From positions 99,572,330-99,636,329 of the forward strand of contig NC_091131.1 in the NCBI RefSeq assembly GCF_040183065.1: DNA of 64,000 nt. Reading direction: 5' to 3'. The first letter of the stretch is position 1. Each line of letters begins with the position of its first letter. Below, in pieces: positions 31,601 to 45,215 of the stretch. The notes under the pieces were generated by a model, which was given only the letters and a program-made list of their open reading frames with translations, was not told the origin of the DNA and did not search any database. The DNA is from Periplaneta americana. Taxonomy: Eukaryota > Arthropoda > Insecta > Blattodea > Blattidae. The position numbers and the translations under genes are program-made.

Positions 31601-32370
31601 AATTCATAAAAATGATCTGGAGAAGAAAGAAAGAAACTTTGGATCTTGAACTAAAATCTTATGCTTGAGGTCTTTGGAGCTTCTTCCAATTTCCTTCGTG
31701 AAGTAGCGATTTAGGATATTGACACGTTCAAGAACTACCTACAATTGACAAATATGCAATTTGACAAATTGTTAGAACTTGTAACATCTAAAATTCACAA
31801 ATTTGATATAAAGATGAGAGCTGTTTTATCTGCAAAATTAAAATTAAAAATTTTGCTTGTCATGTCCTTTAGTGTTCACGCTATTGGGCTGTCATTGGAT
31901 GTAGCCGTAACACATTTCAATCATTTGTGCGCCACAAAATATAAATTTTAGTTCAACTAGAAATAGGTCATGGCTACAGCATAGTGATAAACTCTCGTAA
32001 GTTCGTTATGTAGCGAGACTTGGCAATCACCTAGCTTCTAGCAGAGTTGAGAACAAAGTGCAAGGAAAATACCGTATTATATCCGATTGTGAGTGATTGT
32101 CCTGTTCTGAATGTTGAAATATGTATCTCATTATACACTGAAAACTATGAGTTTAAAATTGCATAAATATAGTTATATATATATTTTTTTATTAAATATT
32201 ATTTTTTTTACAATTTCTTTTAAATACATTTAGCATGGATGTTAATTTTATGTATAAATATGTAGTATTAAAATGAAATGTAAAGGTCTTAGTAGTCTAA
32301 TTCGTCAACATTTTCAGTTTTCAGAAGATACATGCTAAGAAAAAAAATGTAATTACAAAAAAGTCTGGAC
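31601..32370. other. No gene seen
   Basis: AT-rich DNA with short frames, next to the satellite. Confidence 0.45.
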
Positions 32371-33217
32371 TCTATAAAAATATACAATACATAGCAAGCA
32401 GATTAATTCAATTTACAGGCATAAACAATTCATCAGTTGAGCTATATAAAATATGTAATACATAGCAAGCAGATTAATTCAATTTACTAACATATACAAT
32501 TGTTATTCATCAGTTGAACTACACAAAAATATACAGAACACACAAACAGATTAGTTCAGTTTACAAGCCTAAACAATAACTCATCTGTTGAGCTGTACAA
32601 AAATATACAAAAACTTATATAGCAAGCAGATTAATTCAATTTACTAACATATACAATTATTATTCATCAGTTGAACTACACAAAAATATACAGAACATAC
32701 AAGCAGATAGTTCAATTTACAAGCCTAAAAACAACTCATCTGTTGAGCTATACAAAAATATACAAGAACTTATATACCAAACAGAATAATTCAATTTACT
32801 AACATACACAATTATTATTCATCAGTCTAACTACACAAAAATATATAGAATACACAAGCAGATAGTTTAATTTACAACACTAAACAATAACTCATCTGTT
32901 GAGCTATACAAAAATATACAACAACTTATATAGCAAGCAGATTAATTAAATTTACTAACATGTACAATTGAGGGGTTTGCCAGAAGAAAGGCGGATAGAC
33001 CTCTATGCCCTTCTTCGGGAAAATGGTTTAAATGTAGTGAATAATTAGCTAATTATAGTAGCGAAATTTTGTTTTGATTGTACTGCACATACCTGCAGGA
33101 CAGGGCTGCGTGCGTGCGTGCGTGCGCGCGCGATTTAGTCAGTCAGTCTACAAGTAGAGCTAGTGCTGCGCGTTACCGCATACTGTACTGTGTGTGTTTT
33201 CTCTTGATAGAGACTAA

Positions 33218-33263
<46 letters not shown>

Positions 33264-36200
33264 CAATTTAGCCAGTCTAGTTGTTTCCTTTGACTGCTTT
33301 TTATGTTAATTATTGTCCTTGCTTTAAGAGTAAACAAACTTATGAAACTCATAGATTCAGACGGAAATATTTTATGTTCTATAAAGAGATTTGTTACAAT
33401 ATTCAGATTTTTGGGCTTATTGTTATCAGGATTATACAAAGAATAAATTTTATTTATTTATGTTCACACAAAATGGAGATTTTCTTTTTCTGTTAGCCTA
33501 TATTCAGAGATTTTGCGTTGCGTACTTAATGTTTACTCAGTATATCTGAAATAATGTAAATAACTTTATAAGTGGATAATAAATGTCATAAAATGTATCT
33601 TTGTTCCAATTCCGTGTGAAATTTAAATCTGAAATCTACATTAAATCCCCTAAGCAAATCATTATATGGATAAAGAGCGTATAGACCGCAGTTTTATATT
33701 GTACAAATATAAGGAAATTTAATAATATAAATTGCCTAAATGCTACAAAACATTTATACTCGCTAAGATTTTTAATTTAATGCATAATTTTGTTCACTAT
33801 CTGTATAACATTTTATTCAGGTGCGTTTTAAAATCTTAGATTGCCTGTATCTCAGTTCACCATATTGAAGTATACGCCCTTTTTCCGGAAAACCCCTCAA
33901 TTACTATTCATCAGTTGAACTACACAAAAAATATACCGAACACACAAGCAGATAGTTCAATTTACAAGCTTAAACAATAACTCATCTGTTGAGCTATACA
34001 AAAATGTAAAATAACTTATATAGCAAGCAGATTAATTAAATTATTATTCATCATCATTATACACAAAAATATACAGAACACACAAGCAGATTAGTTCAAT
34101 TTACAAGCCTAAACAATAACTCATCTGTTGAGCTATACAAAAATATACAATAACTTATATAGCAAGTAGATTAATTCAATTTACTAACATATACAATTAT
34201 TATTCATCGGTTGAACTATACAAAAATATACAGAATACACAAGCAGATACTTCAATTTACAAGCCTAAACAATAACTCATCCGTTAAGCTATATAAAAAT
34301 ATACAATAACTTATACAGCAAAGAGATTAATTCAATTTACTAACATATACAATTATTATTTATCAGTTGAACTACACAAAAATATATAGAACACACAAGC
34401 AGATTAGTTCAATTTACAAGCCCAAACAATAACTCATCCGTTGAGCTATACAAAAATATACAAGAACTCATATAGCAAGCAGATTAATTCAATTTACTAA
34501 CATATGCAATTATTATTCATCAGTTCAACTACACAAAAATATACAGAACACACAAGCAGATTAGTTCAATTTACAAGCCTAAACAATAACTCATCTGTTG
34601 AGCTATACAAAAATATACAACTTATATAGCAGGCAGATTAATTCAATTTACTAGCATATACAATTATTATTCATCAGTTGAACTACACAAAAATATACAG
34701 AACACACAAGCAGATTAGTTCAATTTACAAGCCTAAACAATAACTTATGAATTGAGCTATACCAAAATTTACAATAACTTATATACCCATACTGTAGCAG
34801 GCAGATTAATTCAATTTACTAGCATATACAATTATTATTCATCAGTTGAACTATACAAAAATATACAGAACACACAAGCAGATTAGTTCAATTTACAAGC
34901 CTAAACGGTAAGTCATCTGTTGAGCTATACAAAAATATACAATAACTCATATAGCAAGCAGATTAATTCCATTTACTAACATATACAATTATTATCCGTC
35001 AGTTTAACTACACAAAAATATACAGAACACACAAGCAGATAGTTCAATTTACAAGCCCAAACGATAACTCATCTGTTGAGCTATACAAAAATATAGAATA
35101 ACTTATACAGCAAGCAGATTAATTCAATTTACTATCAGATACAATTATTAATAATCAGTTGAACTTCACAAAAATATACAGAACACACAAGCAAATCAGT
35201 TCAGTTTACAAGTCTAAACAATAACTCATCTGTTGGGCTATAGAAAAATACACAATAACTTATATAGCAGGCAGATTAATTCAATTTACTACCATATACA
35301 ATTATTATTCATCAGTTGAACTACACAAAAATATACAGAACACACAAGCAGATTAGTTCAATTTACAAGCCTAAACAATAACTCATCTGCTGAGCTATAC
35401 AAAAATTTACAAGAACTCATATAGCAAGCAAATTAATTCAATTTACTAACATATACAATTATTATTCATCAGTTTAACTGCACAAAAATATACAGAACAC
35501 ACAAGCAGATTAGTTCAATTTACAAGCCTAAACAATAACTCATCTGTTGAGCAATACAAAAATATACAATAACTTATATAGCAAGCAGATTAATTCAATT
35601 TACTAACCTATACAATTATTATTCATCAGTTGAACTACACAAAAATATACAGAACACACAAGCAGATAGTCAATTTACAAGTCTAAACAATAACTCATCT
35701 GTTGAGTTATACAAAAATATGCAATAACTTATATAGCAAGCAGATTAATTCAGTTTACTACCAGATACAATTATTATTCATCAGTTGAACTACACAAAAA
35801 TATACAAAACACACAAGCAGATAGTTAAATTTACAAGTCTAAACAATAACTCATCTGTTGAGTTATACAAAAATATGCAATGACTTATATAGCAAGCAGA
35901 TTAATTTAATTTACTACCGTATACAATTATTATTCATAAGTTGAACTACACAAAAATATACAGAACACACAAGCAGATTAGTTCACTTCAATGTCTAAAC
36001 AATAACTCATCTGTTGGGCTATACAAAAATACACAATAACTTATATAGCAGGCAGATTAATTCAATTTACTAACATATACAATTATTATTCATCAGTTGA
36101 ACTACACAAGAATATACAGAACACACAAGCAGATAGTTCAATTTACAAGTCTAAACAATAACTCATCTGTTGAGTTATACAAAAATATGCAATAACTTAT

Positions 36201-36895
36201 ATAGCAAGCAGATTAATTCAGTTTACTACCAGATACAATTATTATTCATCAGTTGAACTACACAAAAATATACAAAACACACAAGCAGATTAGTTCAATT
36301 TACAAGCCTAAACAATAACTCATCTGTTGAGCTATATAAAAAATATGTAATAACTTATATAGCAGGTAGATTAATTCAATTTACTAACATATACAATTAT
36401 TATTCAACGGTTGAACTACACAAAAATGTATACAGAACACACAAGCAGATAGTTCAATTTACAAGTCTAAACAATAACTCATCTGTTGAGTTATACAAAC
36501 ATATGTAATAACTCATATAGCAGGCAGATTAATTCAATTTACTAACATATACAATTATTATTCAACAGTTGAACTACACAAAAATATACAGAAACACAAG
36601 CAGATAGTTCAATTTACAAGCCTAAACAATAACTCATCTGTTGAGCTATATAAAAAATATGCAATAAGTTATATAGCAGGCAGATTAATTCAATTTACTA
36701 AAATATACAATTATTATTCAACAGTTGAAGTACACAAAAATATACAGAAACACAAGCAGATAGTTCAATTTACAAGCCTAAATAATAACTCATCTATTGA
36801 GCTGTATAAAAATATACGGTAACTTATATAGCAAGGAGATTAATTCACTCTACAAGCATATACAATCAATCAGCAGAGCTAAACAAAAACATACA
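32371..36895. repeat. Satellite array: dimeric unit of about 157 bp, about 23 copies
   Basis: Each unit has half A (tcatctgttgagctatacaa ... gcaagcagattaattcaatt, about 82 bp) and half B (tcatcagttgaactacacaa ... gcagattagttcaatttaca, about 74 bp). The halves are clearly related to each other. Spacing between successive aaacaataac anchors is 154-157 bp. The first 150 bp consist of A-like monomers alone. Strongly AT-rich. No coding content. Interrupted by a 929-bp TIR element at 32970-33898. Confidence 0.96.
32970..33898. mobile_element. 929-bp TIR element inserted in the satellite, AATT target duplication
   Basis: The ends gaggggtttgccagaagaaa and complement of gaggggttttccggaaaaag match at 23 of 28 positions. 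AATT occurs on both sides (32966-32969, 33899-33902), whereas intact satellite units have a single acaattattattcatc. Subterminal copies of the end motif (tatgcccttcttcgggaaaa) occur. It contains GCGT and (TA)n microsatellites (33112-33134, 33219-33260) and no transposase. Superfamily unassigned. Confidence 0.85.
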
Positions 36896-37525
36896 CGGGT
36901 ACATAAATACCGACCACTGCCACATATAAAATGCATGTACTTTAAAAGTATTCAACGTAATAGGTTGATTTTCCTATCTAGTAACTCTTAACTAAACTGC
37001 ATGAAGTGCTGTCAGCTAACGATTATTTTATGTTTACCTGAACTGTTAAAGCTACTTTACAGTGCATTTTACAGGAACCCAAGTCAGAAAGATGTAACGT
37101 GTTCAATTAAATGCTTGCACTCAAGCTCAATATTGTGATCGGACGCTGTAATGAAATTCTCCGTGCACATCCAATCCTTTGAGCCCGTGATGAATTTGTA
37201 TATGTCCACACACGTCTGCCTACTCAGTGTCAAAACGCCAAGAGTTAAGCCTCAGATGTGTGTATTCTGCGGCCGTTTGATGTTGTTTGATCATGCACTG
37301 GCACTCGAGGTCTCCCAACGGTATCCGTAGTTTGCATCCGAAACTCCAGATGTAAATATTCTTAGTCCAAAATTACTGACATTTGCAACGCCCTTTCTTT
37401 TAGAGAAACCAACTTTAAGAAAGAAGCTCATCAAAATTATTTACAAAATAAATCAATTAAAATATGAATATAGAGCAGTAGATAAAAATGAATTAAGTAA
37501 GACAAATTTAAAGATCAAGGACAAA
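36896..37525. other. No gene seen
   Basis: Non-repetitive sequence after the satellite, somewhat richer in GC around 37130-37330. No recognisable coding content. Confidence 0.45.
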
Positions 37526-37527
37526 TA

Positions 37528-38228
37528 CAGGGTGTTAAAAAAAGTATCCAATATTTTAAGAGGTGTTAGTATGCATCAAAACAAGAAAATAATGTCTAAT
37601 AAACATGGATCTTACAACATATATGTACTTTCTGATATCTGAACACTTTTTCATAGGAGGTGCTCAATGTGACGTCCATTCATGGCAATGCATTCCTCTG
37701 CCCCTCGGCGTAAGGAATCACGCATTCTTTGAAATTTGTTTTAATACGTTAATAAGGAAGTCCTCATAACGATCTCCAGTTAATCCTGTGGTAGCAAGTA
37801 TGGCCCAATTAATCTATCACCAAGAATGCCTGCTCGTAAGTTGATTGAGAATCGATGCTGATGCCTTGTTTCCTCAACTGCATGGGGATTTTCATCAGCC
37901 CACACATACTGATTACGCAAATTCACCACACCATCTCTGCTCAACCCCGCTCATATCTGCAACCAGATTTTTGTGTTCAGTATTCCTTGCGACGTATCAG
38001 TATTCCAAGCCAGGGGTGTTAACTACGGTATGATTATCTTTACTCTATACCAGATATCTTTGGAGCAGATATAAACAACGGAACGAAATGCAAGAGAGAG
38101 CGGTTCACACGATACTAAATGTCTGAGTATGAAGTAAGTGACCGACTACGTTCATTTAACGAAAAGTGAAAATTAAAGTAATGTGTCCTTGAACATACCT
38201 TCTTGCATACTTTATTTTTAACACCCTG
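37528..38228 (-). mobile_element. Tc1/mariner-like (DUF4817-group) transposon relic, 701 bp, TA target
   Basis: The ends cagggtgttaaaaaaagtat and complement of cagggtgttaaaaataaagt, with TA on both sides (37526-37527, 38229-38230), define the element. On the minus strand it reads GDGVVNLRNQYVWADENPHA, then RHQHRFSINLRAGILGDRLI, then LTGDRYEDFLINVL. After a deletion comes RRGAEECIAMNGRHIEHLL and a stop. The order matches a transposase missing its N-terminus and part of the DDE core. Sister copy: 30540-31242. Confidence 0.85.
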
Positions 38229-38230
38229 TA

Positions 38231-39324
38231 TATCAAATTGGAATGATGTTCATGATTGACAGGATTTACTTTGTACAGTAATGAAACATTTAAAGAAATA
38301 AGAAAAATATGTAGTTAATATTAATTTAATTTGCGATAAACAATGGAAACAATAATACACCAATATCCGGTCAAGTACTGAAGAAAAGAAGTAAATATTA
38401 TTATTCTTTCCAATTAATAGAAAAACTATATTCGACGCAAATATAGTAATTAATTAATTAATTAGAGCGTTAAAAGTGAGTAAAAAGCAGAATGGATAAA
38501 AAGTCATAAGAACATTTTGATGTACCTACGTCTTTATTTATTGGAGGTAAGTACAAAGCAGAAAAAATGTCACATTTTATGTGTAACATGAATTAATGAC
38601 ATCATTCAGTAATAAGATAACAGCGCATCCTCAGTAGGCCTAATTTTGTTTTCAGAGTCAGGAGACAGTGACGTCATACACTAAACAAAAGTATAGGACG
38701 AGTCCATATCATAAGAAAGTATAAATTAATCATATTTTTAGCACTAATATACACGATGAACTGCAAGTCATGTCATCAATTTCAGAGAGTAAATGTTTAA
38801 GATATTTCAAACCGAAAAATTAAATACAATTTTCCAAGTTTTTTGTTTACGTGTCGAAAAAAAAAATGTTTTACATTAAACGGTTAGCAGCGTATTTCAG
38901 GACACCTGCTAACTAAATTCCCAATATCCTCAGCCAATTTAAGAAAATAGAGAATTCTGATAATAAATGATGAAACAAATTTTTGCATGTTCCTTAAATT
39001 TAGATAAATTTGATCCGAACAAATGTAAATTTTCGTTCCTCAGAGCAATTTTAAATTGTACGAAACCGTAACACAACTGTAAAAGGTTATCGACTTGAGC
39101 CGACAGATACACACTACAGTCAGTGTGTGCGTTAGAGCAATAGAGGAGGGAACAATATATGCAAACAAACAATTTTATTGCTTTTAAACACAGTTCTGGA
39201 AATATACTTTCTCTTATATTAGTTTTAAACACCGAAATGGGAGACAACTATTTCTAATTGGTTGAACCAAAATATTGCTTGCAGCTTCTCTCTACAGCAG
39301 GGATGTCAAGCACGGACATACAGT
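38231..39324. other. No gene seen
   Basis: AT-rich DNA. A 102-codon frame at 38939-39247 (minus) has no recognisable feature. Confidence 0.45.
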
Positions 39325-39557
39325 GAAGGGTTCAGAGTCATAGTGGGCCAAGCGCCATTTATTAAAACGGAGAAAGCAAGGTTTAAATTAAGTTAATACC
39401 ATAATTTAATGAAGATTGACATATAATTTAGTTTTAATGTGCATACTTTACATTGCTTACTATATGTTTATTAAATTATGATATTCACTTAATTTTAAAC
39501 CTTGTTTTCTCCGTTTTTAACATATGGCGCTTGGCCCACTATGGCTCTGAACCCTTC
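39325..39557. mobile_element. 233-bp palindromic MITE
   Basis: Left gaagggttcagagtcatagt and right complement (gaagggttcagagccatagt) match with one difference over the first 32 bp. Weaker pairing continues through gcaaggtttaaattaagt, giving arms of about 75 bp. No coding capacity. TSD not clear. Confidence 0.8.
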
Positions 39558-39987
39558 TATTGTACCCTTTGACAAAGAGTCTAGAGACATCGCGAATACA
39601 GAATCGCATGCAGGCACACTGTTGACCAAATTATTGAACAAAAACTTTTAAGTATCTCGAATGTGACATATCTCTATACAAAATGAATATGGACTATAAA
39701 ATAATATACAACAATATAATGCAACAATAGAATGTATTAAGAGATATTCAGGCTAAATGAGAAAATAAAATAAAACTGGGATTACACAACATAGTTTCCA
39801 CACCAGCATTGCAATATGGTAGCGAAATTTTGATATTAAGATCAGCAGTTGAAAAGAGTGTTCAAACGGCAAAAATTAAGATTTTTTAGGTCTTCACTGG
39901 AAGTAACATTGGGAGATAGGAACAGAAAAGAAGACATCCGAGCTTAAATGCAAGTAGAAGAATTAATAATACAGATACAAAGGTATC
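39558..39987. other. No gene seen
   Basis: AT-rich DNA with no recognisable feature. Confidence 0.4.
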
Positions 39988-40042
<55 letters not shown>

Positions 40043-40690
40043 TTATTGCTAGAACAAATATAGCCTACATATTGTTTATATAATATAAAAATCACACTAG
40101 CCACGCCAGAAAGAGGAAAGAGTATATACTAATGCTCAGTGGGCATTCTACAAAATTTTAAGACAAGTATTTTATTAAATAACAGGATAAAATGTAAAAA
40201 TATAAAAAAACCACTTATATTACAATAATTTAAACTTTATATTTTCTCCCTAAACAATAATTTTAATTGATTTTTTAAAATAAGGAGCATTAGCAAATTG
40301 AATATTTGGCAATTTAGCTGTTACCTTGTTATAGACCTTTGGACAGAAGTTGCTACTATGATTATAAGCTACAGTTGTTGTACACTTAGGTTCTGTCAAG
40401 CATATGTTGTCTGATCTTTTAGTTTTATATTTATGTGAATACAAATTAAATATATTTAGGTTTTTATGTACGAAATTTAATAAAGTATTATTATAAATTT
40501 GATGGATATAAAATATTTCAAATTCAGAATGCAACAGTTCTGAGGGATAATCAGGAAGCTTATTAAGACATATATTTATTATTCTTTTCTGTAGCAGTGT
40601 TACTGGCATGAGGGAGGGGTATTAAAAGCCAAACCCCATCCCAATAACACCCGAGGAAGAATGCTTCCTGAATACATATATCGGCAAGTA
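39988..40690 (-). mobile_element. LINE 3' part with (TTA)n tail
   Basis: The minus strand holds an RT C-terminal frame (40250-40609), a 3' region of about 200 bp and a (TTA)n tail (TAA on plus, 39988-40042). Upstream, 40610-40690 reads VLLGWGLAF in a shifted frame, the GxxxWGxAF-type block that precedes LQKRI in CR1/jockey-group LINEs. 5'-truncated. Confidence 0.8.
40250..40609 (-). pseudogene. LINE reverse transcriptase C-terminal domain fragment
   Basis: It begins PVTLLQKRIINICLNKLPDY and continues FEIFYIHQIYNNTLLNFVHK, typical of the region after the RT thumb in CR1/jockey-group LINEs. It ends ...FKKSIKIIV. The open stretch is 119 codons, and a frameshift at its start separates it from upstream RT sequence. 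It may come from the same family as the LINE at 61911-64000, which runs off the window before this region. Confidence 0.75.
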
Positions 40691-41204
40691 TATTGTAACA
40701 AAATTGGAAACGGGATGTAGGTCGTCCTCGTACAAGATGGAAGCAGCAGTATTAATTTCCTTAGTTTCGGAAAGGGTCGACAGACTCAATCCTTGATATG
40801 GTAGAGAAAGAAGAAGGTTATTACCAGGCTTAGGATCAGAGACAATTTAAGAATGAAGTAAAGTTAACAGTGTAACGGAGTACAGATGGAATGAGGTGGC
40901 GCGTTGAGTTTTGTTTACCTGTGCCTTAGTGTACAATCCGGTTCATGATCAGAGGTACAGTATTCTTCAGTCTCTCCCTACGAAACGAACTCAGGCCATC
41001 ACAGTGCATTTCCAATTCATAGTGAACAGTTTTTTCGAACTAGTTCCAAGTATGTACATCGTTGTTCATTGTAACGCTAACGCCTTCAACGTCGCCGAGG
41101 GACATGAAAACTTGTGAGATATGTTCAAGTAACTCTATAGTCAAGATGTGCGTACATTTGTTGCCAAAGTGTCCCGGATCCTAAGCCTGGGTATTACTTT
41201 AATC
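40691..41204. other. No gene seen
   Basis: No recognisable feature. A 68-codon frame at 40911-41117 is unassigned. Confidence 0.4.
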
Positions 41205-41430
41205 GATTGTGTAACGACACTTTATCAACTGCGAGATTATTTAGCGTCGAAAGAATTGGTGATAGTGATATGTTATTTAACGAAATAAGGCCGTGGATTC
41301 GCCATGGATTACTTTACATTCGCCTTACAGAAAAAAAAATCAAAAAATTAATCAGCCTAAACAGGATTCGAACCCACGCTCAAACACAGGCTCGGATCAG
41401 TAGACAAACGCGTTACGCCGATGATGTTAA
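41205..41430 (-). repeat. tRNA-derived SINE, family C (old copy)
   Basis: Read on the minus strand: tRNA-like head with B box ggttcgaatcc (near 41365), then gattcgccatggattacttt on plus. The tail on plus is gtaacgacactttatcaact gcgag. It matches the family copy at 61156-61410. Diverged, no TSD visible. Confidence 0.75.
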
Positions 41431-42049
41431 GCAGTATATTAGTAATAATAATAAGTAATAGACGGTTGCGCCATTTTCGTGGTAAACGGAACAAGTAATA
41501 CAGCGTAAAGAATTAGGAGACAAATCCCAGTGCTTTTCAAACAAGACTTTGAAAGAGGCAGCAGACAATCTAGCAAAAGAGTCGATTTACTTCAGTAGAA
41601 TGGGCTCAACTACGATTTGGATAGCAAGACGAATGAGGTTTCCTGCCCCCGGTGTACAAGCGCTGGGCCATTTGGGTGTGTAGAGGCAATTAAATAGAGT
41701 TCCTGTTATCTTTCAAAAGGGCCCCTGACACCCATTGAATAGGAAGACGAGTGGAGTCCACAATCGCTGTGGACGTAGAGGTAATAGGAAACCAGATTGT
41801 TCCAGTTTAATGGCAAACGGTGAGTCTATTTCTCTATTTATACTGCATCAGCAGTACAGCCTAGGGGTTAAAAATACTGATAAGGCTTTACTTGTACCTC
41901 GATTTACTTATTCATGAAATACAGGAGATAGGACACATCTCAGAATATTTTTTCAGCACAAAAATTCTTAAGTCTGAAAGGTTTCTTTCAATTACTCATA
42001 TAGAACCTACAAGGTTTTAGTCCGTCATTTAAAATGACTATCAATGAGA
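41431..42049. other. No gene seen
   Basis: Short frames only. Nothing recognised. Confidence 0.4.
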
Positions 42050-42120
42050 TGTGTCTGAGGATTCGCCATGTAATTACCTTTCATTCGCCTTACAGTCGAA
42101 GAGAACCTCTGAGAAAGCCA
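42050..42120 (-). repeat. SINE family C fragment
   Basis: gaggattcgccatgtaatta and cattcgccttacagtcgaag match the centre of the copy at 41205-41430. Head and tail are missing. Confidence 0.6.
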
Positions 42121-42916
42121 CTCACAAGAGCAAGCAATCTCGGAGCATGAGTGTCGCTCGCTATCTCGAGATCAAATCGGTGATCTGCAGGCCCCGGTAT
42201 CTGCAGTGATTAAGGGCAACTTAACCAGAAGTAAAAACTGTTAAGTTGTATGAGCTTGGACTATATATCTATCGAATGAACAGTAAAGACTAGACCTCGG
42301 ATTTTTAGGCACTTAAAAACTAACTTTTAGGAACCTAAAACAGACCCTGAATTTATCACAATAGGCACTACAAACATAGATTTAGTGCTCAACAAAACCA
42401 GACACCTTCCAGGAATTTCTTTATTCCTACAACCAAACTACTACAGGATACTTTAACCATATCCAACCCATGACATTCAAAACTTTCTCTTTCACTGCTA
42501 CACGAAAATTTAAAAATATATATGTAACAAATAGAAATAGACAATTTTAGGCTCTAAAACCTTGAAAATATGTCTCAATTAGCAAAATAGGCATTTTTAG
42601 GCATCATAAAACTGCTTTCAATCGTTCATATTTTATATAAAATGTGAAGATATTTAACTAGTTTATTTATCGTTAACTACAGAAAAAACAGGCATTTAAC
42701 CTAAAATCTCAATGTCAACACACCAGGAAAAGAAACATATACAGTCGGGTGGCAACCAAACTAATCTTTGTGCCAGTGATCCAGGGCCTCAGAATAACAA
42801 ACATAAACAATTATCATTGTGTAAACAAACAATAATTGACAATTATATTCTTCGTAATTTTCAATGTAAAATAATTTACCCATACATATAAGAATAACAA
42901 ACAAAATACGCAATAA
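42121..42916. other. No gene seen; possible hAT-like relic
   Basis: From 42291 the stretch tagacctcggatttttaggc and repeated taggca(t/c)tt words resemble the hAT element at 58619-59281. I could not find a matching second end. Confidence 0.35.
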
Positions 42917-43995
42917 CAGGCAGCGTATTTTCGTTCCCAAACAAGTTAGGAAAGTTATCGGTTAGCACATCCTGGAGTTTTAGAGTTCAATCTCTGACCT
43001 TAAATGCTTACTTCTGGACGCTACGAAAGGTATAACCTAGCTTCGGTACATACAGTAATAATAATGGAGCATGACAACTGTAAGTGGGATTGCTACTAAA
43101 TTGAAATGGTCTGTCCAGCTACATTTTGGCCATATAAATGCACTAACACTACGAAACTAGCTCTATACAAAATATTAATGCTACATGTGACAGGAAATAT
43201 AATTAGATCGATAATACTACTGAACTAGTATATACAATATATTATAGAACATAATAGCAAACATGATGCACATTAACTGTAAACACTCTATATAATGTAT
43301 ACTATTAATTCATTTAACGAAATCAACTCCCTTACTGTGAACAAAAATATATATTCTGAGATTATGAAATTCATATTTTTTACTATAACTGCCAGTAAAA
43401 ATTTGTTTGAACTAACAAAATGTTCGCTAATATGTTTTCGCGGGATATCAGCCGAGTTAAAATTTTGGAATGTTCCAAGCTTTCAACTGCTATCTCTACA
43501 GCCATCTTCAGGGAAGTAGTGTCTAAACAGAAAGTCGTAGGTTATATAGATGTTAGGCTGTCTCAGGTGGTACGGGATTGGTTGGCGGATCGGATCGTTC
43601 TTCCTACATCACATGACGTTACAGGGACAAAATAATAGTAACAAAAATCACTATACAAATAATCAATATTTACATTTTACATTGTATATACAAATAATTC
43701 GCTTATCAAAACCTATCCCGTTTCAGTGAACGAAAACATATATTCTGAGGTTATGAAATGCAAATCTTTTACGAACATAATATAAAATTTGTTTAAACTA
43801 AGATAATGTTCTTTCTACGTCATATGATGTTACAGGGGCATATTTATAATACATTACATCATTAATATTTAATGACCCCAAGTGTACCTGCTTGCAATTC
43901 TACTTTGCTTATGAATCCACGTGACGTAATAGATGTAGCTACCAGAAGAACTTACTCGATCCACTGTACGTTTGGGAACGAAAATGCGCTGCCTG
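42917..43995. mobile_element. 1,079-bp TIR element with internal direct repeats
   Basis: Left caggcagcgtattttcgttc and right complement (caggcagcgcattttcgttc) match over 26 bp with one difference. Inside, two related blocks (43330-43640 and 43730-43860) share atatattctgag.ttatgaaa, aatttgttt.aact and catatgacgttacaggg-like words. No transposase is recognisable and the TSD is uncertain. Confidence 0.75.
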
Positions 43996-44999
43996 GTAAT
44001 AATATGTGTCTAATATTGTTACAATTATTAATAATAATGTAAGTACATTTTCAGTTTATCAAAAATATACTTTTCTATGTTCAGACAAATAATATTTGTA
44101 CACGACATAACTGGAACAAATCTTAAATATGATGCAGTGTTCCTTGCTGTATCACCAAATAAACAACAGCTCTGTGAATCTAAAAATGCATTTCGTATAT
44201 GGTACATCACATTAAATCATAATTCGTTTCAAGAACACTTTTCATTTTTGCTTTAATGGCTATTGAGAGTTCTGCGGATCGGTACATATATTTTAACAAT
44301 AATTATTCTTCCACATGTCGCAGCGTCAGTCATTTCTATATTTTTGGATGCAGCACACTCACTGCTGCAGGCAATTGTTTGGAGGGATATTGAAACATAC
44401 CAACATCATACATAGTTCGAAAAAGTATAATATTATGTCTATTTTGAGCCAATTTTTAACTAGAATGTTTCTCTTGACTGCTGTACCCCCATGCAAAGAA
44501 AAATATTCCATATAAATATATCCTAGTAGAATGTCCCTGAAATAATATTCGATCTTTACATTATGTACGAGTATACACATTATATAATATCCAGATAATA
44601 TGTTTCTCTATTTGTTGATAGCCTTGTATGATTATCAGTGAATCTTCAAGTATTGCATTCAACTTCGTGTGATTGAAAGATTTAAATTCTGTCATGTTAA
44701 AAACCACTCACTAAACTGCATAACTACATTGCAAATGTTAGCACGTAATGAAACTGCTTGTCTAATGTGCATATTGCTGTGAAATAGTTACAAAAGTCAT
44801 CATTCCACACTTGAGGATATACTGTGAGTTAGTTATATGAACAGAGTATGGTATACACAGAAGATAGCTAGTGCAATAGAGTCGGCGTGATATATATGCG
44901 TGGCTGCACACAATCTGAAATCTATGTTTTGGCATGAACTTCCTACCTTTAAACTTAACTTTCAATGGAAGTCAGAAACGTGCTAATGTAATGTCCTAC
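43996..44999. other. No gene seen
   Basis: AT-rich DNA with no recognisable feature. Confidence 0.45.
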
Positions 45000-45215
45000 T
45001 TTAGCCATCGGCGTAGCTTAGACGTTAGAAAGTTACAATCGAAATCTGAGGCTGCGTTCGGACATGGGTTCGAGAGTCCTACTTGGGACAATCACTTGGG
45101 TTCTTTTTGGCATTCTCTCCAAATGGTAAAGTGAATTTCAGGCAAAGTCATAATGAATTCCTGGACTCACTTCGCCAGATACCATCACTGTATCGCCAAT
45201 TCTACCAGCACAATG
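45000..45215 (+). repeat. tRNA-derived SINE, family C (old copy)
   Basis: ccatcggcgtagcttagacg (A-box region), atgggttcgagagtcctact (B-box region), then the family centre aatcacttgggttc and ctggactcacttcgccagat. Heavily diverged. Confidence 0.7.

Noticed and set aside
32371..36895. CRISPR-like regular repeat array
   Set aside because: Repeat and spacer are both conserved, the unit is about 157 bp, and the DNA is clearly eukaryotic. It is a satellite.
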